A DNA stretch of 64,000 nt, from NCBI GenBank assembly GCA_027886175.1, contig JAJNNQ010000040.1, positions 27,238,001 to 27,302,000 on the forward strand, in the 5' to 3' direction. Of this stretch, positions 1 through 13,209 are shown piece by piece. A program made the translations under genes and the position numbers. This DNA comes from Phylloscopus collybita. Lineage: Eukaryota; Chordata; Aves; Passeriformes; Phylloscopidae. The notes under the pieces are model-generated. The model worked only from the letters and a program-made list of their open reading frames with translations, was not told the DNA's origin and made no database searches. Each line of letters starts with the position of its first letter. Within the stretch, counting starts at the first letter, position 1.

Positions 1-565
1 GAAGTTTGACTTGGTTTATATGTTTATTGGCTTAGGTTTATCTAAATCCAAACCATATTGAACCTGGAGGTCCAGTGGTCTGCGTCTGCAAGTAGATGGA
101 AAGTATTATGAAAAAGAAAACTGGGTTTGACTTCTCTGGTACATGCAATAGAAAAAAAAAAGGCAAAACCACAGAGCTTTACATTGTTCTAAATGGATTC
201 ATATTTCAGCTCTTTGCTTCTGCAGAAGTTTTGTGCAATGTGCCTAACATTCTCTGCTAGTTCACAGCCTTAATGCATACCTCTGTGTGGAAAAAACCCC
301 AAAAATGTGATGAAATAGACACACTATCCAAAAGGTTACAAGTGAGTCAACACTGCACTATTACTCCTTTAGTAAAGACAGTGAATGATTGGTTGGTTGG
401 TTTGTTTGTTTGTTTTGATGGTATTGTGTTGCTTTCTTAAGATAAGAGCAATCCTATCTCAGATGCAGATGGGGGTGGCTGCCTCTTTCTGACTCAGTCA
501 GTCACTTCTCCCACCAACAAGCAGGAATATCTCAGCACAACACACTTTCCCAAAGCAGAAGCAGA
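1..565. other. Unassigned AT-rich DNA
   Basis: I see no gene, RNA or transposon here. A short TTGG/TTTG microsatellite lies at about 391-416. It is a small member of the same T/G low-complexity class that recurs across the window. Confidence 0.6.
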
Positions 566-625
566 TGACAGACACCTGGTGTCAGTCACAGCAGGATTGA
601 CAGACACCTGGTGTCACGGCAGGAT
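566..625. repeat. Two-copy tandem repeat with E-box palindrome
   Basis: Two adjacent copies (566-597 and 598-625) share tgacagacacctggtgtca and a downstream (c/g)agcaggat or cggcaggat segment; the second copy is shorter by four bases. Each copy contains the perfect odd palindrome gacacctggtgtc, which carries the E-box CACCTG read on both strands. A decayed partial copy (cagagacctg) follows at about 629-638. This is seen directly; any regulatory role is inference. Confidence 0.7.
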
Positions 626-1856
626 AAACAGAGACCTGTCCTGTAAGAAAATTTTTGACAGAAAGTAAAGGTAACTCAGAAATATATAAAATAAGCATTT
701 CTTCCAGATATTTCCTTTGTGCAGTTGAGGGAAGATCTGAAGTTGATCCTAGCAACGTGACTACTCTGCCAATATTCTGACTCTGAAATGACTCCCCATT
801 GTGGTTTACATGGCAAAGAAAATATTAGTTAATAGAGCTCTTGTGTTACTCTACCTCCAGGATGTCAGAGTCTTAGGATTAGCATTTGACATTTTCATAT
901 TTTACAAAAGAGGGCATAACACTGAGTTTTTAAAAAGTCGTCATGAAAACATTGCTTTCAATCAAAGTTTATGAATCTGTAGTTCACCATCACAGGGACA
1001 TTAAAAAAATCAACTTGTTGACTGTGGGAAGCCATAGAGCCTTTATCTACTCTACTCTGCTCTCCACCATAAAACTTGGCCCTTGACAGACAGTAAGGTA
1101 AATTTAATGCCTTACTCTGGGAGTGGTTGTGATAAATCACAGTGATGACAGCATAATGCAAACAAACTATCTGTTGGCACTGCCTGGGCTGTATATAATG
1201 CTTGTCTGCATTCAGATCCAATACTAATGGAAGAATAGGAGAAGAAAATGGGATAGGACTGAAATGTAGATTAACTGGATAGGAAGCTGCAGAAGGAAAG
1301 TGAAAATAGAAGCACATTGACAAAATGCAGGAGAGTTGCTTCCATTGGCAAAGGCTGTTGCACTTTGGCTTTGCTTCATTCAGCAATAGCCTATTTTACT
1401 GGCTAACTTTATTGTGAAAGGAGGGTAAGGAGGAAGACCTGGATTTAATTTATTATAGATTTTTTTTCTATTATAAAGCTAATGTCAGTAACAAATTTGG
1501 GTAAAAATTTTGAAAAATTACTCCTTTTGACTTTGAAATAAACAAGCATTTATGATGTTTCTATTTTCTTATTTTTTAATTTGCGTGGGAAGGTAATCTG
1601 CATTCAAAGCCCTAGTTCAAGATTGTTTAAAAAGCAGGTTTCCCTCTCATACAGACTTAAATACACAATGTACCTTTTCTTACTGGACATGTTGATAGGC
1701 TGTCATAAATAGATCTCCAGATTTCATGGAGGAAGTTACACATGCAAGAGAAAAAAAAAGTTGAACTATTTTTTCTGTATTGTTACAATATTATTATTGT
1801 AAATGGATTATTTTAATCCAGCAAATAGAAATATCACATAAAAGAGAGATGTTATC
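626..1856. other. Unassigned AT-rich DNA
   Basis: Nothing was recognised. A 142-codon minus-strand open frame at 958-1386 has no domain, splice or composition signal that I can support and is treated as chance. Confidence 0.6.
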
Positions 1857-2217
1857 TGTTGTCTGGTTTTTTTGGGGTTTTTTCGTTCTCCTCTGTATTT
1901 TTACAGTTTTTCTAAAGTTTGATTTCAGCCTTCTGATTGCTTACCTTTTGCAATGGAGTCTCTCACGATTTTACATAAAAAACTGTTTTTTTATGGTAAC
2001 TGTCCTTTCATGTTTACGTTCTTCTCATAAGGAGGAGACTGTTGATGGACTGTTGGGTTGACCAGTGTGGTTGGAGAGGAGAATTTTCTTCCTCCAATCC
2101 ATGGTCAGTGTTGGAATTCTATAAATATCAAGGTCTGTAAATAAATTTCCCCTTTTATGCCTTGGACCTCTCAGTGTGTCAGTGTTGGTTCTTTTGTGTC
2201 ATAGTGTGACAGTTATC
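1851..2217 (+). mobile_element. Solo LTR with perfect 6-bp TSD (ERVK-like)
   Basis: The LTR proper runs 1857-2211 (355 bp), beginning TGTTGTCTGG and ending GTGTGACA. It is flanked by the identical 6-base duplication gttatc at 1851-1856 and 2212-2217. TG...CA ends with a 6-bp target duplication are characteristic of class II (ERVK/alpharetrovirus-like) integration. A TATA-like tataaata lies at 2120-2127 and an AATAAA at 2140-2145, both in plus orientation. No internal retroviral sequence flanks it, so it is a solo LTR left by LTR-LTR recombination. The exact duplication and intact signals suggest a fairly recent insertion. The family name cannot be given without a repeat library. Confidence 0.85.
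2120..2145 (+). promoter_or_regulatory. LTR TATA box and poly(A) signal
   Basis: The motif tataaata (2120-2127) is followed only 13 bases later by AATAAA (2140-2145). A cap site 25-30 bases past the TATA box would put the poly(A) signal upstream of R, in U3. Some retroviruses use this arrangement, so that only the 3' LTR transcript carries the signal. The motifs are seen; their function is inferred. Confidence 0.5.
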
Positions 2218-5200
2218 CATCAACATTATATAACTTTCCCTCCATTTATTGCAGAATAATGAAAAAGAACATGTACATTTTTTATCATACATGGTTATCA
2301 TTCAGGTGTTCATTTTTGCTATAAAATATTCTGTCAAGCCTTTGTTGAAGTGTTTTTTCAGAAAAACAAATAACAGCAGAGGAAATGGAGTTAAATGTGA
2401 AACTTTTAGTTATGCTCCATTTCTGATAAGTTTGTTTTTTTCTGAATGTAACAATAGTAATGGAAAAATGTGGATTTCTACATCATTCCTTTTAGCTGCA
2501 GAACATGGCACTCAGAAATGCATTAACTATATTAAATTTGTATGGTTCTTTTCTTTAAAAGGTTTTTTATTACCTATCAGGTGTTTGGTGGTTTGTTGTT
2601 TTTGGTTTTTTTTCCGCCAGGAATTTTAATCTGTATACTATTAAAAAAAATCCTTAATTAAAAAAAGAAAGACGATTTTTTTTTTTTTTTTAACCTAGAG
2701 GTAATAAACACTGAAATGTTATATATATTTCTGGCTTGCATACAAGAACATTCTTCAAATTGCATGAAACAAAATTATAAGGAGAAAATATACGATCTGT
2801 AAGAGTAACATGAGATGTTATATGTCTGACTTCTCAAGAAAATAAAAAAGGACTTTAAGTTTATAGACATAATGAGGAAGCAGAAGTAATTAGTTTGTCA
2901 GGCTGAAAACCATAATGGCTGCCTTCTTAGAGCTACAAAAGTTCATGTCTTCCAGGTATAAATAATCAACAGTAGTCAAAGAAAAAAAAATCTGAATAAA
3001 CAGTTTGGGTGTGAAAATTGCACCACAGAGAACCAAGATCTCAGGCTTTCCTGGAAAATATCAACAAATAATTTTGAAAATATTCAAAAAAAAATATGTA
3101 CAAGCTTTGATTGCTTTCAGAAGCATCCTTTTGCTTTTTTCAGGAATACATTAGTATTATAGACAGGCAAGTCTGTTTCTCAACATGCGTTCTGAGCTGA
3201 AAATGTTCTTCAAATGGACTCTGTAAGGGAAATATAGCACAAACTGAAACATAAAAATGTTATAGTTGAAGAAACATAAGGCAGTTCATTACAAAATGCA
3301 GGCCAGTATTGGTAATTGCTTCACAGAAGAAATGTATGCAGCGTTTTATTTTTCCATAGTGCTGCTTTGCATGGTGCACATGGATGATGCAAATCAATGT
3401 GTATTAACAGAGGATTTTCTTGCCAAAGTTCCTCTGTTTCCCAAGTGTGTTTGTTTGTATCCTGCTTGTTATAATGTCAAGTGTTTCAAGTGAAAGACAC
3501 AAGAGGAACCCTGCAGTTTCTGCTGAATCCGAAGTATTTCAGCAAAATGCTGTTTTCTCCTTTTGGTTTCCAGATATTTGTGAATTTGAGGCTCATGCAG
3601 AAAACAAAGAGGATGCTGAGCCCTGAAAGTACTACTAGGGAAGAAAGAGACTCTGGCTCATGAATGTACTTTAGGTGGCCTATTTCTTTGCAATATAGAT
3701 TATTGCTTTCTGAGGCAGGAAATGTTCTTGACACACAATTAGGAATAGCTCTGCTAAGACAGAAACCAGCAGTAATAAAACCTGATAGCTGGCACACACA
3801 AGGCAATAGTCAGCTCTTTGTCAGGGTCACCCTGTTTGTCTTGATGTTGGTTGTGTGCTGGTGGTGATAGAGGAGAGAAAGACTGATGCTGAAGAACATT
3901 TTAAGGATGAATTTTCAGCTGTAAGCATTTTGCAGTTACCCAGATAGCTGCTAGAGCAAGCCAAGGAGCGGCAGGGTGCTTAGCTCCTGCCTCTCACTTT
4001 GGCAGTCACACGTCGTGTTTAGAAATGTACCTGGGGCCCACATATGGAAGAGAGGAATTTATAGCTCCCTGTAGGAAAAGGGTGGAGAAGCCCTCAATGA
4101 GTATGCCAGCAGGTGAGCCTGGAGGCACAGCACAAGGGGACACTGAGTCCTGCTTCTTCACAGGGGGCACAGCAGAAATCCTTCCAGGACCTCTCCATCC
4201 TGGTTCCGAGCCTGCCATGAGAGTAGTGTTCGTAGCTTTATCCGTGACCGAGGAAGAGAGGAGCTCTCCCTGTCTCCCCCAGAGACTGGTGGCCAAGGAA
4301 GGGATGCCCTGCCAGTGTCCCTTTCTGCTTTTCCCTCCTGGGTGCTCCCCCTCCCCCTGCTTGGCCAGGTGTCTGCAGATGGAAGGGAAAGCCACCTCTG
4401 CCTCTGCCCAGATGGCAGCAGAGCTAATTGCAGTCTGATGGGATATTAGTTCAAGAGCTTGAGGAGAAAAGAGCAAGAGGGATAGCTGGCTAATTTAAAA
4501 AAAGCAGCATAATTTTCAACGTCTTCACATTTCCAGTGTAGAAATTGAGCATCTCTTTCCACAAATTAAGAAAGAAAATTCTTTTTAATTACCCTTAAAT
4601 TGTACCAAGTAACAAACATGGATGGTATGAGAGGAACTGTGAGATGTATCATGCTTATGTTGAGTCTTATTCCCAAGTAAGCCAAAAGTCACATTATAAG
4701 GGGAAGTTGCTTCACTGATATTTTACTAATTTTTTTTTAATGTAGACACCTCTGATGGTTTATTACAGATGATACAGTAATCAGTGCCTAGAAATCCTCT
4801 GACTGAATATGGAAACATATGCAAACTGGTTTTTCAGAAGAAAAAAAGAATGATTATTTCTCACTGCAGGCTGACGTATTAATGCACAGTCAGATTAAAA
4901 TATATTAATTTTTTAGGATATACTAGTGAACTTAAATGTTGCAGTGGTGTTGCCCTGCAGCTCTACAATATGGTAATGCCACTTTTAGCAATTGACCATA
5001 AGTATTCTGAGTTTGCAAGGCCTGAGGTCTGAGGTTTGTCATGCCTGCTCCGTCTGAACTTTTATTGACCTGCCAGCAGCTTTACTTTAATGTGGTTTAG
5101 CTGTAACAACATATTTCCTAATTGCAGATTGTCTTCAGCTAATTTGTTTTCCTTTGTTCTGATGACCCTAACACGATGATGCCACATACAGAATCACAAG

Positions 5201-7050
5201 TTGGTGAGACAGCTGCTGGAGAAGTGGAGACACCAAACAAAGCTGATTGGTGAGATGGGGAAGAGGCTTGCACTAGAGACTCCAAGGCCAAAAACTGTTC
5301 AGCCATGGCTGGTCAGAGAAATAAATGCACACCTGGGTGTCAAAAAGAGAACAAAGAAAAAGTATCCAGCATAGAAAAAGATACCATAGGCAGAAAGTTT
5401 GGACATAACATGGAGAAGCAGACCAAAGAAGAAAGAATGAGGTGTGAAAGCACGATAGCAAACACAGAAGAAGGAGGCCAAGTGAGGTGAAACCACCAAC
5501 ATGACCATGGTGTTACAACAAGTGAAGAACTCCAGGTGCTCAGAGATTGCAATAAGATCTCCCACTGCCAGGACAGTGAAAGGGGGAGCATAACCCTGGG
5601 AAAAGTGATAGAAATTAAAATATATGAGCATATCACTGCCAATTCTATTCTTCCTTCTGTTTTCTCAACAATTAGATTTGGATGAAAAACTGTTACACTT
5701 TTTCAATTTTGATTATATGAGCACTAAATTTTTGTCTTTATATACATAAGGCATGCTTACTTTGAGGCCACAAATAAGGTGTGAATGTAACTGTAGGCAC
5801 TGACTTTCAAAAATTTCCTCTCCTTATTTTTTTGTCCTTCATATGTATTAAACTCAATCATTAATAGGGTGTGTGGTATTATATTCCATTCATCCTTAGT
5901 TTTCAGCATGACTGTCTGGTCTGTAATATTTCACTGTGATTGAAATTGATTAGCACTGCCTCCTCCAAAGCCCAGCAACAGCCTCTAAATAATGAAAAGC
6001 ATAGGAGCTATTTAACATGTACCCAGCATTAGCACTGACACCTTTGGCACTATCAGTCCCATTTGTGAGGTGCTACACAAATATGAGTGAACACTGCCCT
6101 AGCTCTCAGTTCACAGTTTCTGTAAAAAAACATGCTTCCTATGAAATGGAATTACTGTTTCACCAAATTAGCCAAGCGTACCTCTGGAGCTAAATTGTTA
6201 TTGCAATAATGTAGCTTCTGGGCCTTGAGGACAGTGCTAGTCTGTCGTTCCCCAATGTTTGTCATTCCAGCTGCTGCAATGATTGCCACTGGCTGATCCA
6301 GCCACAGAGCTATGATGTGGGCCACATCTCTGTTACTGGGATACAAATATCTCTTTTTTTCTTTTTCTAAATATAGCTCTAGCTACAAATGCCCAGCCAT
6401 TAGTGAACTGAATATTCAACAATTTCAATTAAATTGATTGTAGCTATACTTCAGTTTTTACTGAGCCTCTCTGTGGTATCAGAAGTACAATATGGATTGC
6501 GTGCCGCTTTCAAAGATAGAGCTATATTTCCAAACCCCAAAAATGCATGTGTTTGCAATTAAAAACAACAAATAAAGCTAAAAAAGTCACTGCATGCTTA
6601 GAACTACCGTAAGATTAAAACCTATGATCCTACAAAAGAGCAATTCTTTAAACAGTCTGCTGTGATCCATAAAATTATAGGAGGTTTGAAAGGGTCTATT
6701 GATTCTATGGCAGAACAATAGATGTCCTGTACTTAACTCCTTAATTGATTTTAATGATCCTAATGGATACCAGCCAAAGAGTTGGAACAAGTTGTAAGGT
6801 CAAACCAAATTATTCCTTTTGAACATTTCCGCAATCAAATCTTATGTTATAAATTAATTTGAAAAGGAAAATGGTCAATTATAGCACTTCATAATTAGAA
6901 ACCCACATGCAGAAAAGCTAATGAGATGTATCTGAGATTTTCCATTCTCCATGGAGGCTTGCAGTGGAAGAAACTGAATAATCTGTTTTATGCCATATTG
7001 CATAGAGAATTTCACTCAGTGTGGAAAGAAAATACATTCAGGCCCATTAC
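2218..7050. other. Unassigned AT-rich DNA with two less AT-rich patches
   Basis: No gene was recognised. The patch at 4006-4476 is clearly more GC-rich than its surroundings and is open in overlapping frames on both strands (156 codons minus, 137 plus), which is expected where stop codons are rare. The patch at 5155-5640 is open in several minus-strand frames with a hydrophobic translation. Its even composition suggests an old decayed repeat rather than a membrane protein, but I cannot assign it. Short T runs occur at about 2678-2693. Confidence 0.5.
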
Positions 7051-7051
7051 A

Positions 7052-7274
7052 AGTTTTTTTTTGGTTGCTTTTTTGTGGTTTTTTTTTTGTTGTTGTTTTT
7101 GTTTTTGTTTCTTTTTTTCCTTTTTTTTTGTTGTTGTTGTTGTTTTGTTTTGTTTTTTGGGTTTTTTTGTGGTTTTTTTGTGTTTTTGTTTTGGTTTTTT
7201 TGTTGTTTTTGGTTTTGGTTTTGGTTTTGGGGTTTTTTTTGTTTTTTTTTTGTTTTTTTTGTTTTTTTTTTTTG
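7052..7274. repeat. T/G-rich low-complexity tract
   Basis: About 220 bases consist almost only of T runs broken by G or GG (TTTTTG, TTGTTG and TTTTGG units). Overlapping frames on both strands translate to F/V/L/W/C strings or K/T/Q strings; these are artefacts of composition and not proteins. The minus strand reads as a degenerate (CAAAA)n, as a retroposon poly(A) tail might decay. Confidence 0.9.
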
Positions 7275-10200
7275 TCAGTGTATAATTAAATGTTTCATGC
7301 ACAACAGTTTTAGGAAAAAAAAAAACAACAAAAAAACCAAAAAAATCCAACTTTATACTTCAATTTTAACATTCATGAGTATGGAATATTAAAGGTTAAT
7401 ATTTCACCTGATAATCAGCTTATCTGCAATATGTCTCTGTGGCTATGTACACTTAAACCTAGAAAAATGGGACAAAATTCAAATTATCATATACTTGTTC
7501 CGCTGTGGGATAACCATTTCACTTTTCCAGGCAGGTTGCTTATCTTTCCTTTGCCCTTCTCCTTCTCTGTCCCAAACCCTGCTGTTTTCTGGTCTTACCT
7601 CCTCTGTTCTCAAAGCTGGTGTGAAGCTCAAGGGAGACTCTATTTGAAAGAGTCACTGCACCCTTTGAGCCACATGTGGATAAATGGCCACCCTGTACAG
7701 GTAGAGCTGCAGGATAATCTGTGGAGCAACAGAGGTCTCAGTAACCATCTACTCATGATGGAGATCTCTGATCACACATCAAAACACTCTTGGCTTGAGT
7801 ACGATATCATAATAACCTGTGCTTCAGATGAAGCTTGGAAACATTTCTGGTTCACTTTTCTCCCTTCCTCCCCATTCCTCTGTTCGTTCCCACTAATTGT
7901 CCCTCCCCAATTCCTCCTTATAATACTTTTATCAATAATTAAAATATTTATAGTGAAATGCAAACACTGAAGTTAATTCAACAGTAATCTTTGTGCCAAG
8001 AGCACACCTTCATGGGTCACCTTGGTTCAGGTACATTTTACCACACGCAGAGAGACTTTGCAAGCAAGCTGGGCACAGCAGAGAGAGCACAGCAGTTATT
8101 TATTTGGTTGTACTGCATGCAATAGATGGCCAAGACCAACACAGTTGCAGATTAAACACTAATGTGATCCTTTGGCTGGACAAAACATTTCTGCAGGCAG
8201 CTCTCTGTCAGGAGTGAATAGAAGAGAAAGCTGAATTTGCTTGCAGAGAAGGCTGAGCCTTGCTCTTACTGTGTTACCCACCATAGGTTCCCCCAATCCC
8301 TTTTTCCCTTTGTTTTTTATTTCTTCACTTCTTCCTATCAGGTGTTTTGAATCCTGGAGCTGCTAGATATTATACAATATGTGTGACTGTGGGACATCTT
8401 GTCTCTTACCTGCCATTTGGTGGCTCCAGCCCCAGCACCTCCTCACACCAGTGCAGCCACATTGAGCTCAGTTCATGCACCAGGGCTGCACAGACACCAG
8501 GCTTTGAGTTAGAGTGGCTGCACCCTTGGATTCAACATGCATCTAATGGTGTGTTCATCTTCTTATTCAACCTTCAAAAGTGTGGAAGCCAAATTAAGTT
8601 TTAGGATGGATTGTTTCCTGCAGGAAATTCAAATTGGTTTTGCTCCTCCTAGATAGAGGGAGGACTTTGAGAGGAAGCACAGTTGATCAGGGTAAGGTAC
8701 AGATCTGTGCATCTTACCAGTCTGTACCTGATCTTTGTACCTGATCAGGCAGGATCCCTCAAAGAGCCACATGTAGATTGTTGTCTGTTATCACTGGGAG
8801 CTGTATTGCTGCCCTTTGGAGGTGGAAAAATAGAGCAGCATCCCTTGTAACACAAGAATCTGCAAATTATTTCAGTGAGTTACTGTTGCTGGTGACCCCG
8901 TGACCTATAAAATTCTCCGAGAGGAGATCTTATCATAGCTTTTATTTATGTGGCAAGATACAGGAGAAAAAAAAATAAAAAAAAAAGCACCAGTAGCCAA
9001 GCTGATGTCACTCCAAAGGTTTGCTGCTGCCACAACAATCTATATCAGCTCGAAGCCTCAAATCTAATAAATTGAGTATTTAAAAAAAGTTTTGTTAAAG
9101 TTAGATGAAATGAATTGCCTGCATGACCTTGCTAACAAGAACAGAACTGGTTTGTTTTCTAGACGGAAGTGCTTGTACTTCAGCAACAAACCTTGACCTT
9201 TTTCTGCAGTTCATTTTCTTTGATTTAACAATTTCAGAGCCATTATTTTCAATTGCAATTGCTTATGGAAATCTTTGAGGCTGTAGAAAAGTTAGCAAGC
9301 TTTCAGATTCTTTCTCTAATCTTCTGCTTAAAACAAATCACCAGAGTCCTGTGAGTTGACAATCACTTGCAAATTAGGTACTGGGGTTCTGCATGTTAGA
9401 AAACTCTTTTCTAGCAAATAAGCCTGGACCAGAAAGCATACAACAGATTTTTTTTTTTTTTTTAATTGGAAAGTGCATGTAGTGGTAATGGAAAAGTGCT
9501 TGCATTAAAAACAAAATCAGGAAACATTGATATTTAATTTATATAAGGTAAGATAGATATTGATATATTTTAAGATAAGCATTTTAAAATCCTAAAATGT
9601 ATGGAAGTAAGGACCAAGTGAAGAGTCTGGGTGACCAAACTATGGCAAATAGTTAACATAAAGCTGCACAGCCCCAATCAAGAAATAATTTTTAGACCTT
9701 TTGTGCCTCAAAATAGATTTTAGGAGTTCCAATTAATTTTATTGTGAAAATGTTATAAATTACTCTATAGGATATAGAAGCAGTTCATATAGGCTCATAA
9801 AGTTTAATTTTTATGTAAAGGTAAAATTCATAAGCCGTGTTAAGGAAGGTCACTTTGGTGGTCAGTGAAGGCCTTTTATCCATAGGCATTTGTTTCTTGC
9901 ACTATTTTTAATTGCAGAAGGTATACTTTAAGGTCTTTCTTTTCTCTGAGAAGACACATTTGTATCTCTTATCTCCCCCGTCAGTCAGATGTGGATTTCC
10001 TTTATGCTGCCCTGACTGGGCAAAGAGCCATGCTGCTGGCACAGACCCTGCCCATCAGGGCTGACCCCACTCCACACTGCAGCACAAAGGTCTCATGGCA
10101 TAAAACAGCCTGGTGGGAACTTAGAGGAATTTTATTTCCTTTAAGCATGTGATACAAAGCTCAGGATTTAAGTTGTGAGATTCATACAGATTTATGCAGA

Positions 10201-10874
10201 CTGTGGCACAGGAGGCAATCCTCTCTTCCAGAGTCTAGTGTTTGTACAGCTTTTGCACAGGAAAAAGTTAAACAGAATCTGTCTTTGCAGAACAAAGAAC
10301 AACAGCTCTCCTTCTATTATCATTTTGGACAATAGAAAAAGTGTATTATTTGAAGTTCATTTCTTACACTACCTAGTGTTCTCCAGAAGTAGCATAACCA
10401 CAGCTGGGTGTGAAAATGAACATTAGTTCTTTGATATTCGTACCACTGGGGTCTTGCAGAAAGGTAAAGACTTCCTTAACAGCATGAAGTACATATCAAC
10501 TTGATCTGAGAATGATAAAAAAAAAAGTTTGTATTGAAGTAAACCGTTCAGGTGTGGTGAGCTTTCAAAAATCTTTGGGTAGTTTTTTTCCTAATTATTA
10601 TTTTTATTTTACTTTGTAACAGGTACTTTCTAAGGGAAGGCTGTATTTTTGAAAACTTTCATGATGCTTAGTGAGATAAAGGAAGCTTTAAGCACTCAAA
10701 CAAATCATTGTCATAGGTCACAAAAGTTGTTCTTTCCAACAGTAATGTACTGTAAATGCCAGAGTTGGAGAACCAAAAAAAAAAAAAGAAAAAAAAAAAA
10801 GGTATTGATAAATATATTCCTTGTTTCTATTAATATATCAGACACAGGATCTACTGATAATTATGGAAAAAAGA
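7275..10874. other. Unassigned DNA
   Basis: This stretch includes the longest open frame of the window that is not in a repeat (7431-7970 plus, 179 codons). It has no recognisable domain and ends in ordinary AT-rich sequence, so I do not call it a gene. On the minus strand 8410-8485 lies between an acceptor (gtctgtgcag) and a strong donor (ggcag/gtaaga), a 76-nt exon-like patch with one open frame. The only simple sequences are a T16 run at about 9451 and an A-rich run at 8969-8987. Confidence 0.5.
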
Positions 10875-11048
10875 GTAACTGAGGTTGGAAAAAACCTATG
10901 GAACTTGTCTGATCCAACTTCAGCCCAAAGCAGGGCCAAACTAAAAATTATTAGGAGCTGGTCATATCTTTTCCCAGTTGAGCTGACGATCTCTCCAAAG
11001 TGGGAGGTTCCAGAAAAATATCTGGGTAAACTATTTGACCAACACTGA
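10875..11048 (-). mobile_element. Old CR1 LINE 3'-end fragment
   Basis: Read on the plus strand it starts gaggttggaaaaaacctatg, then gatccaacttcagcccaaag, then a ccagttgagctgacgatctc segment and a ctgggtaaactatttgacca segment. This is the order of motifs in the reverse complement of an avian CR1 3' end: the terminal GGTTGGA block, the gatccaa block, the ttgag...tctcca block, and the ctgggcaacctgttcca block. Divergence and small deletions are considerable, so it is an old copy. The 75-codon open frame across it is not a gene. Confidence 0.65.
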
Positions 11049-13209
11049 GAATATTTTTTGTTAAAAACTAATTAAAATGTTCATTGATGAAATAGGTGCC
11101 TGTGACCTCTCAGACTTTCAGGGTGGAGCTTCTATCAATGGTTCTTTGCACTTTCTCTATAACTACACATTAGGTAGTAGAAGAAAGCAAAAAGATCCCT
11201 TCCACTCTCATTCCTTTTCCACATTTAACAGATCACACTCTCAGACTCTTTTCAAAAAGTCATTTGCTTCAAAATCTATAAGAGAAGATTGGGAAATGCC
11301 ACAGGCAGTGTATGCAGACTGCGTATTAGACTCTTAATTGGGTAAGGAAAAACAGTCACATTCCTAACATTTTTCTCCCCACCTTTCAACGATTTTTGGG
11401 CTTCTTTTTATCCACATAACTTCTTCAGCATACTTTCAGGGGAAAAAAAAGTATTTCAGGAGATAGAGTGAATGAAGACAATACACTCCAACAAAGAAAA
11501 GGGGGAGGCAAGAGACTATAGCAGAGCATCCATAGAGATTTGCTGAAGGCTAACACCAATTTAATCCAAATACTACGTCTGGCCCAGAGTAGAGTTCACA
11601 AATCATTAGCTTTTGAATCTTTACTTAACACATTTCTTATTTTTAACCAAGTCTCTCCAGGCAGAAAGAAGCAAAGACTATTTTCCTGGAAAGTTTTCCA
11701 AGCAGTAATTTAGTTCTGAACAGTCTTTTTACAAACTGTTTTTTCTGAAGGGCCAGAAGCAAGATAAGCAGACAAAATGAATAGCCTAATTAGCAAGCTG
11801 AATACAGCACAAGTCTGGCATCTGAAATGAGTGTACACTGCTTGCTGGGCGAGAGATTCACTTCAAGGACTCTTTTGCTGTTTAGAGTGAAATGCATGAA
11901 CTCTCCTGTGAAAATGAGATGGATCCAGAACCTCTTCCCAGGTAGAAATCCTGTTGCCACAGACCAGCAGTTCTCACCATTTGCAGTAAATTGTGATTAA
12001 AGAGTCCTCTTGAAAGGACAGCTGCCTATGACTGAAACAAACAAGAAAATCATGAAATGATTGAACCCGGAAATGTGAAGCTTGTAAAGTGAAATCTGTC
12101 CCAAGGTAGCACTATTATACAAACTCTTTGTAAGGGCATGATCACATAGGAGTGTGATCAGATGTCAAGTGAGGGAGTGGGGATTAAGTTAAGGGGTGGA
12201 AGGTGCAGAGTTGTACCAAGATTCACTCTTTGGTGGCTGACCAAATGGGTTTGACTAAATCTTGTCAGGAATGTAAATAAGTACTTTAGACTAAAACAAT
12301 CTCAGAACCTGCACACGTGATTCAGAGGGAGTTTTGAACCCTGCAAAGTGCACAGTATTTAATTGCAAGGACCATCACAGCACCATGGCTAAGATTTCAC
12401 AGTTCCCTTGAGTTCACAAATTAAAGATTAGGGGATCACATGTGGGACATCCACCAGCTGGTCCCGGAGCTGAACTTTCACTTACTACATAGCACTACAA
12501 AATCTTGGTTTCTGCCACCATACTCACCACTTAGTAGTGACATCAGTGGCAACACCAATGACATCTGAGATCCATAATGGGGCACAAAATCTTCCTGTTG
12601 TGAACAACTGTGGATTTAGAGTAGAAATGGTCACCTATAAATAAACTGTATGAAATAGTCTGAAATTAGTCAGGCAGATTAACTTCAGTTCCCTAGGTAC
12701 ATCGCCTGGGGAAGTCATGTGGAGTATGGCAACATTAATTGGTTTATGCTGTAAATTATTCCCAGCCTTAAAGCCTTTAGGCTTTACTACTACTCATTAG
12801 CTGGATTTATTTTTGTTATTCTGGTGAGGCCCACAAGGTGGTTATCATCTTGACTGCCTCATGTAGGAGTGTTTCCACACCAGGCCTGAGTACAGCTGCA
12901 GCTTCTACTCTGTTTCATGGCCAGAAAAATGTTAAGGGCACGCCACAGATCAATTCATGGCACAGCAATAAATATGCAGATTTAAGTGATACGATCAAGC
13001 TGTAGATGCTTCTTCTTCAGTTCCACCTGGTGTGGAAAACTCAGTTAATGGTAGAGAATATTTAATTATTTTTCTCCTCCCTTATCTGTTACACTGCAAG
13101 TGGGGTCTCCGCATTTCCTTTGCTGTGTTGTAGCCCTGCCTTTAAAAGCCATGCCATTAAAAACCTTGTAGTCTGTTTCTCTGTTTGGCTTTTGGGATGA
13201 GACTGCACC
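11049..13209. other. Unassigned DNA
   Basis: No gene or transposon was recognised. An inverted repeat gatcaca/tgtgatc lies at about 12140-12160. A plus-strand TTTATT at about 12808, AATAAA on the minus strand, lies about 400 bases downstream of the candidate stop codon at 13210 and could serve as its poly(A) signal. Confidence 0.5.

Noticed and set aside
5299..5631. 110-codon hydrophobic minus-strand frame resembling a multi-pass membrane protein
   Set aside because: Several overlapping frames are open at once and hydrophobicity follows from T-rich codons. No family was recognised.
6926..7392. Overlapping hydrophobic and Lys/Thr-rich frames
   Set aside because: Composition artefact of the T/G tract; the same applies at 21.1-21.7, 32.7, 35.5-36.0 and 47.9-48.1 kb.
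7431..7970. 179-codon plus-strand open frame, the longest outside simple repeats
   Set aside because: No domain, no periodic pattern, no splice or promoter context. A frame of this length is plausible by chance in 64 kb read in six frames.
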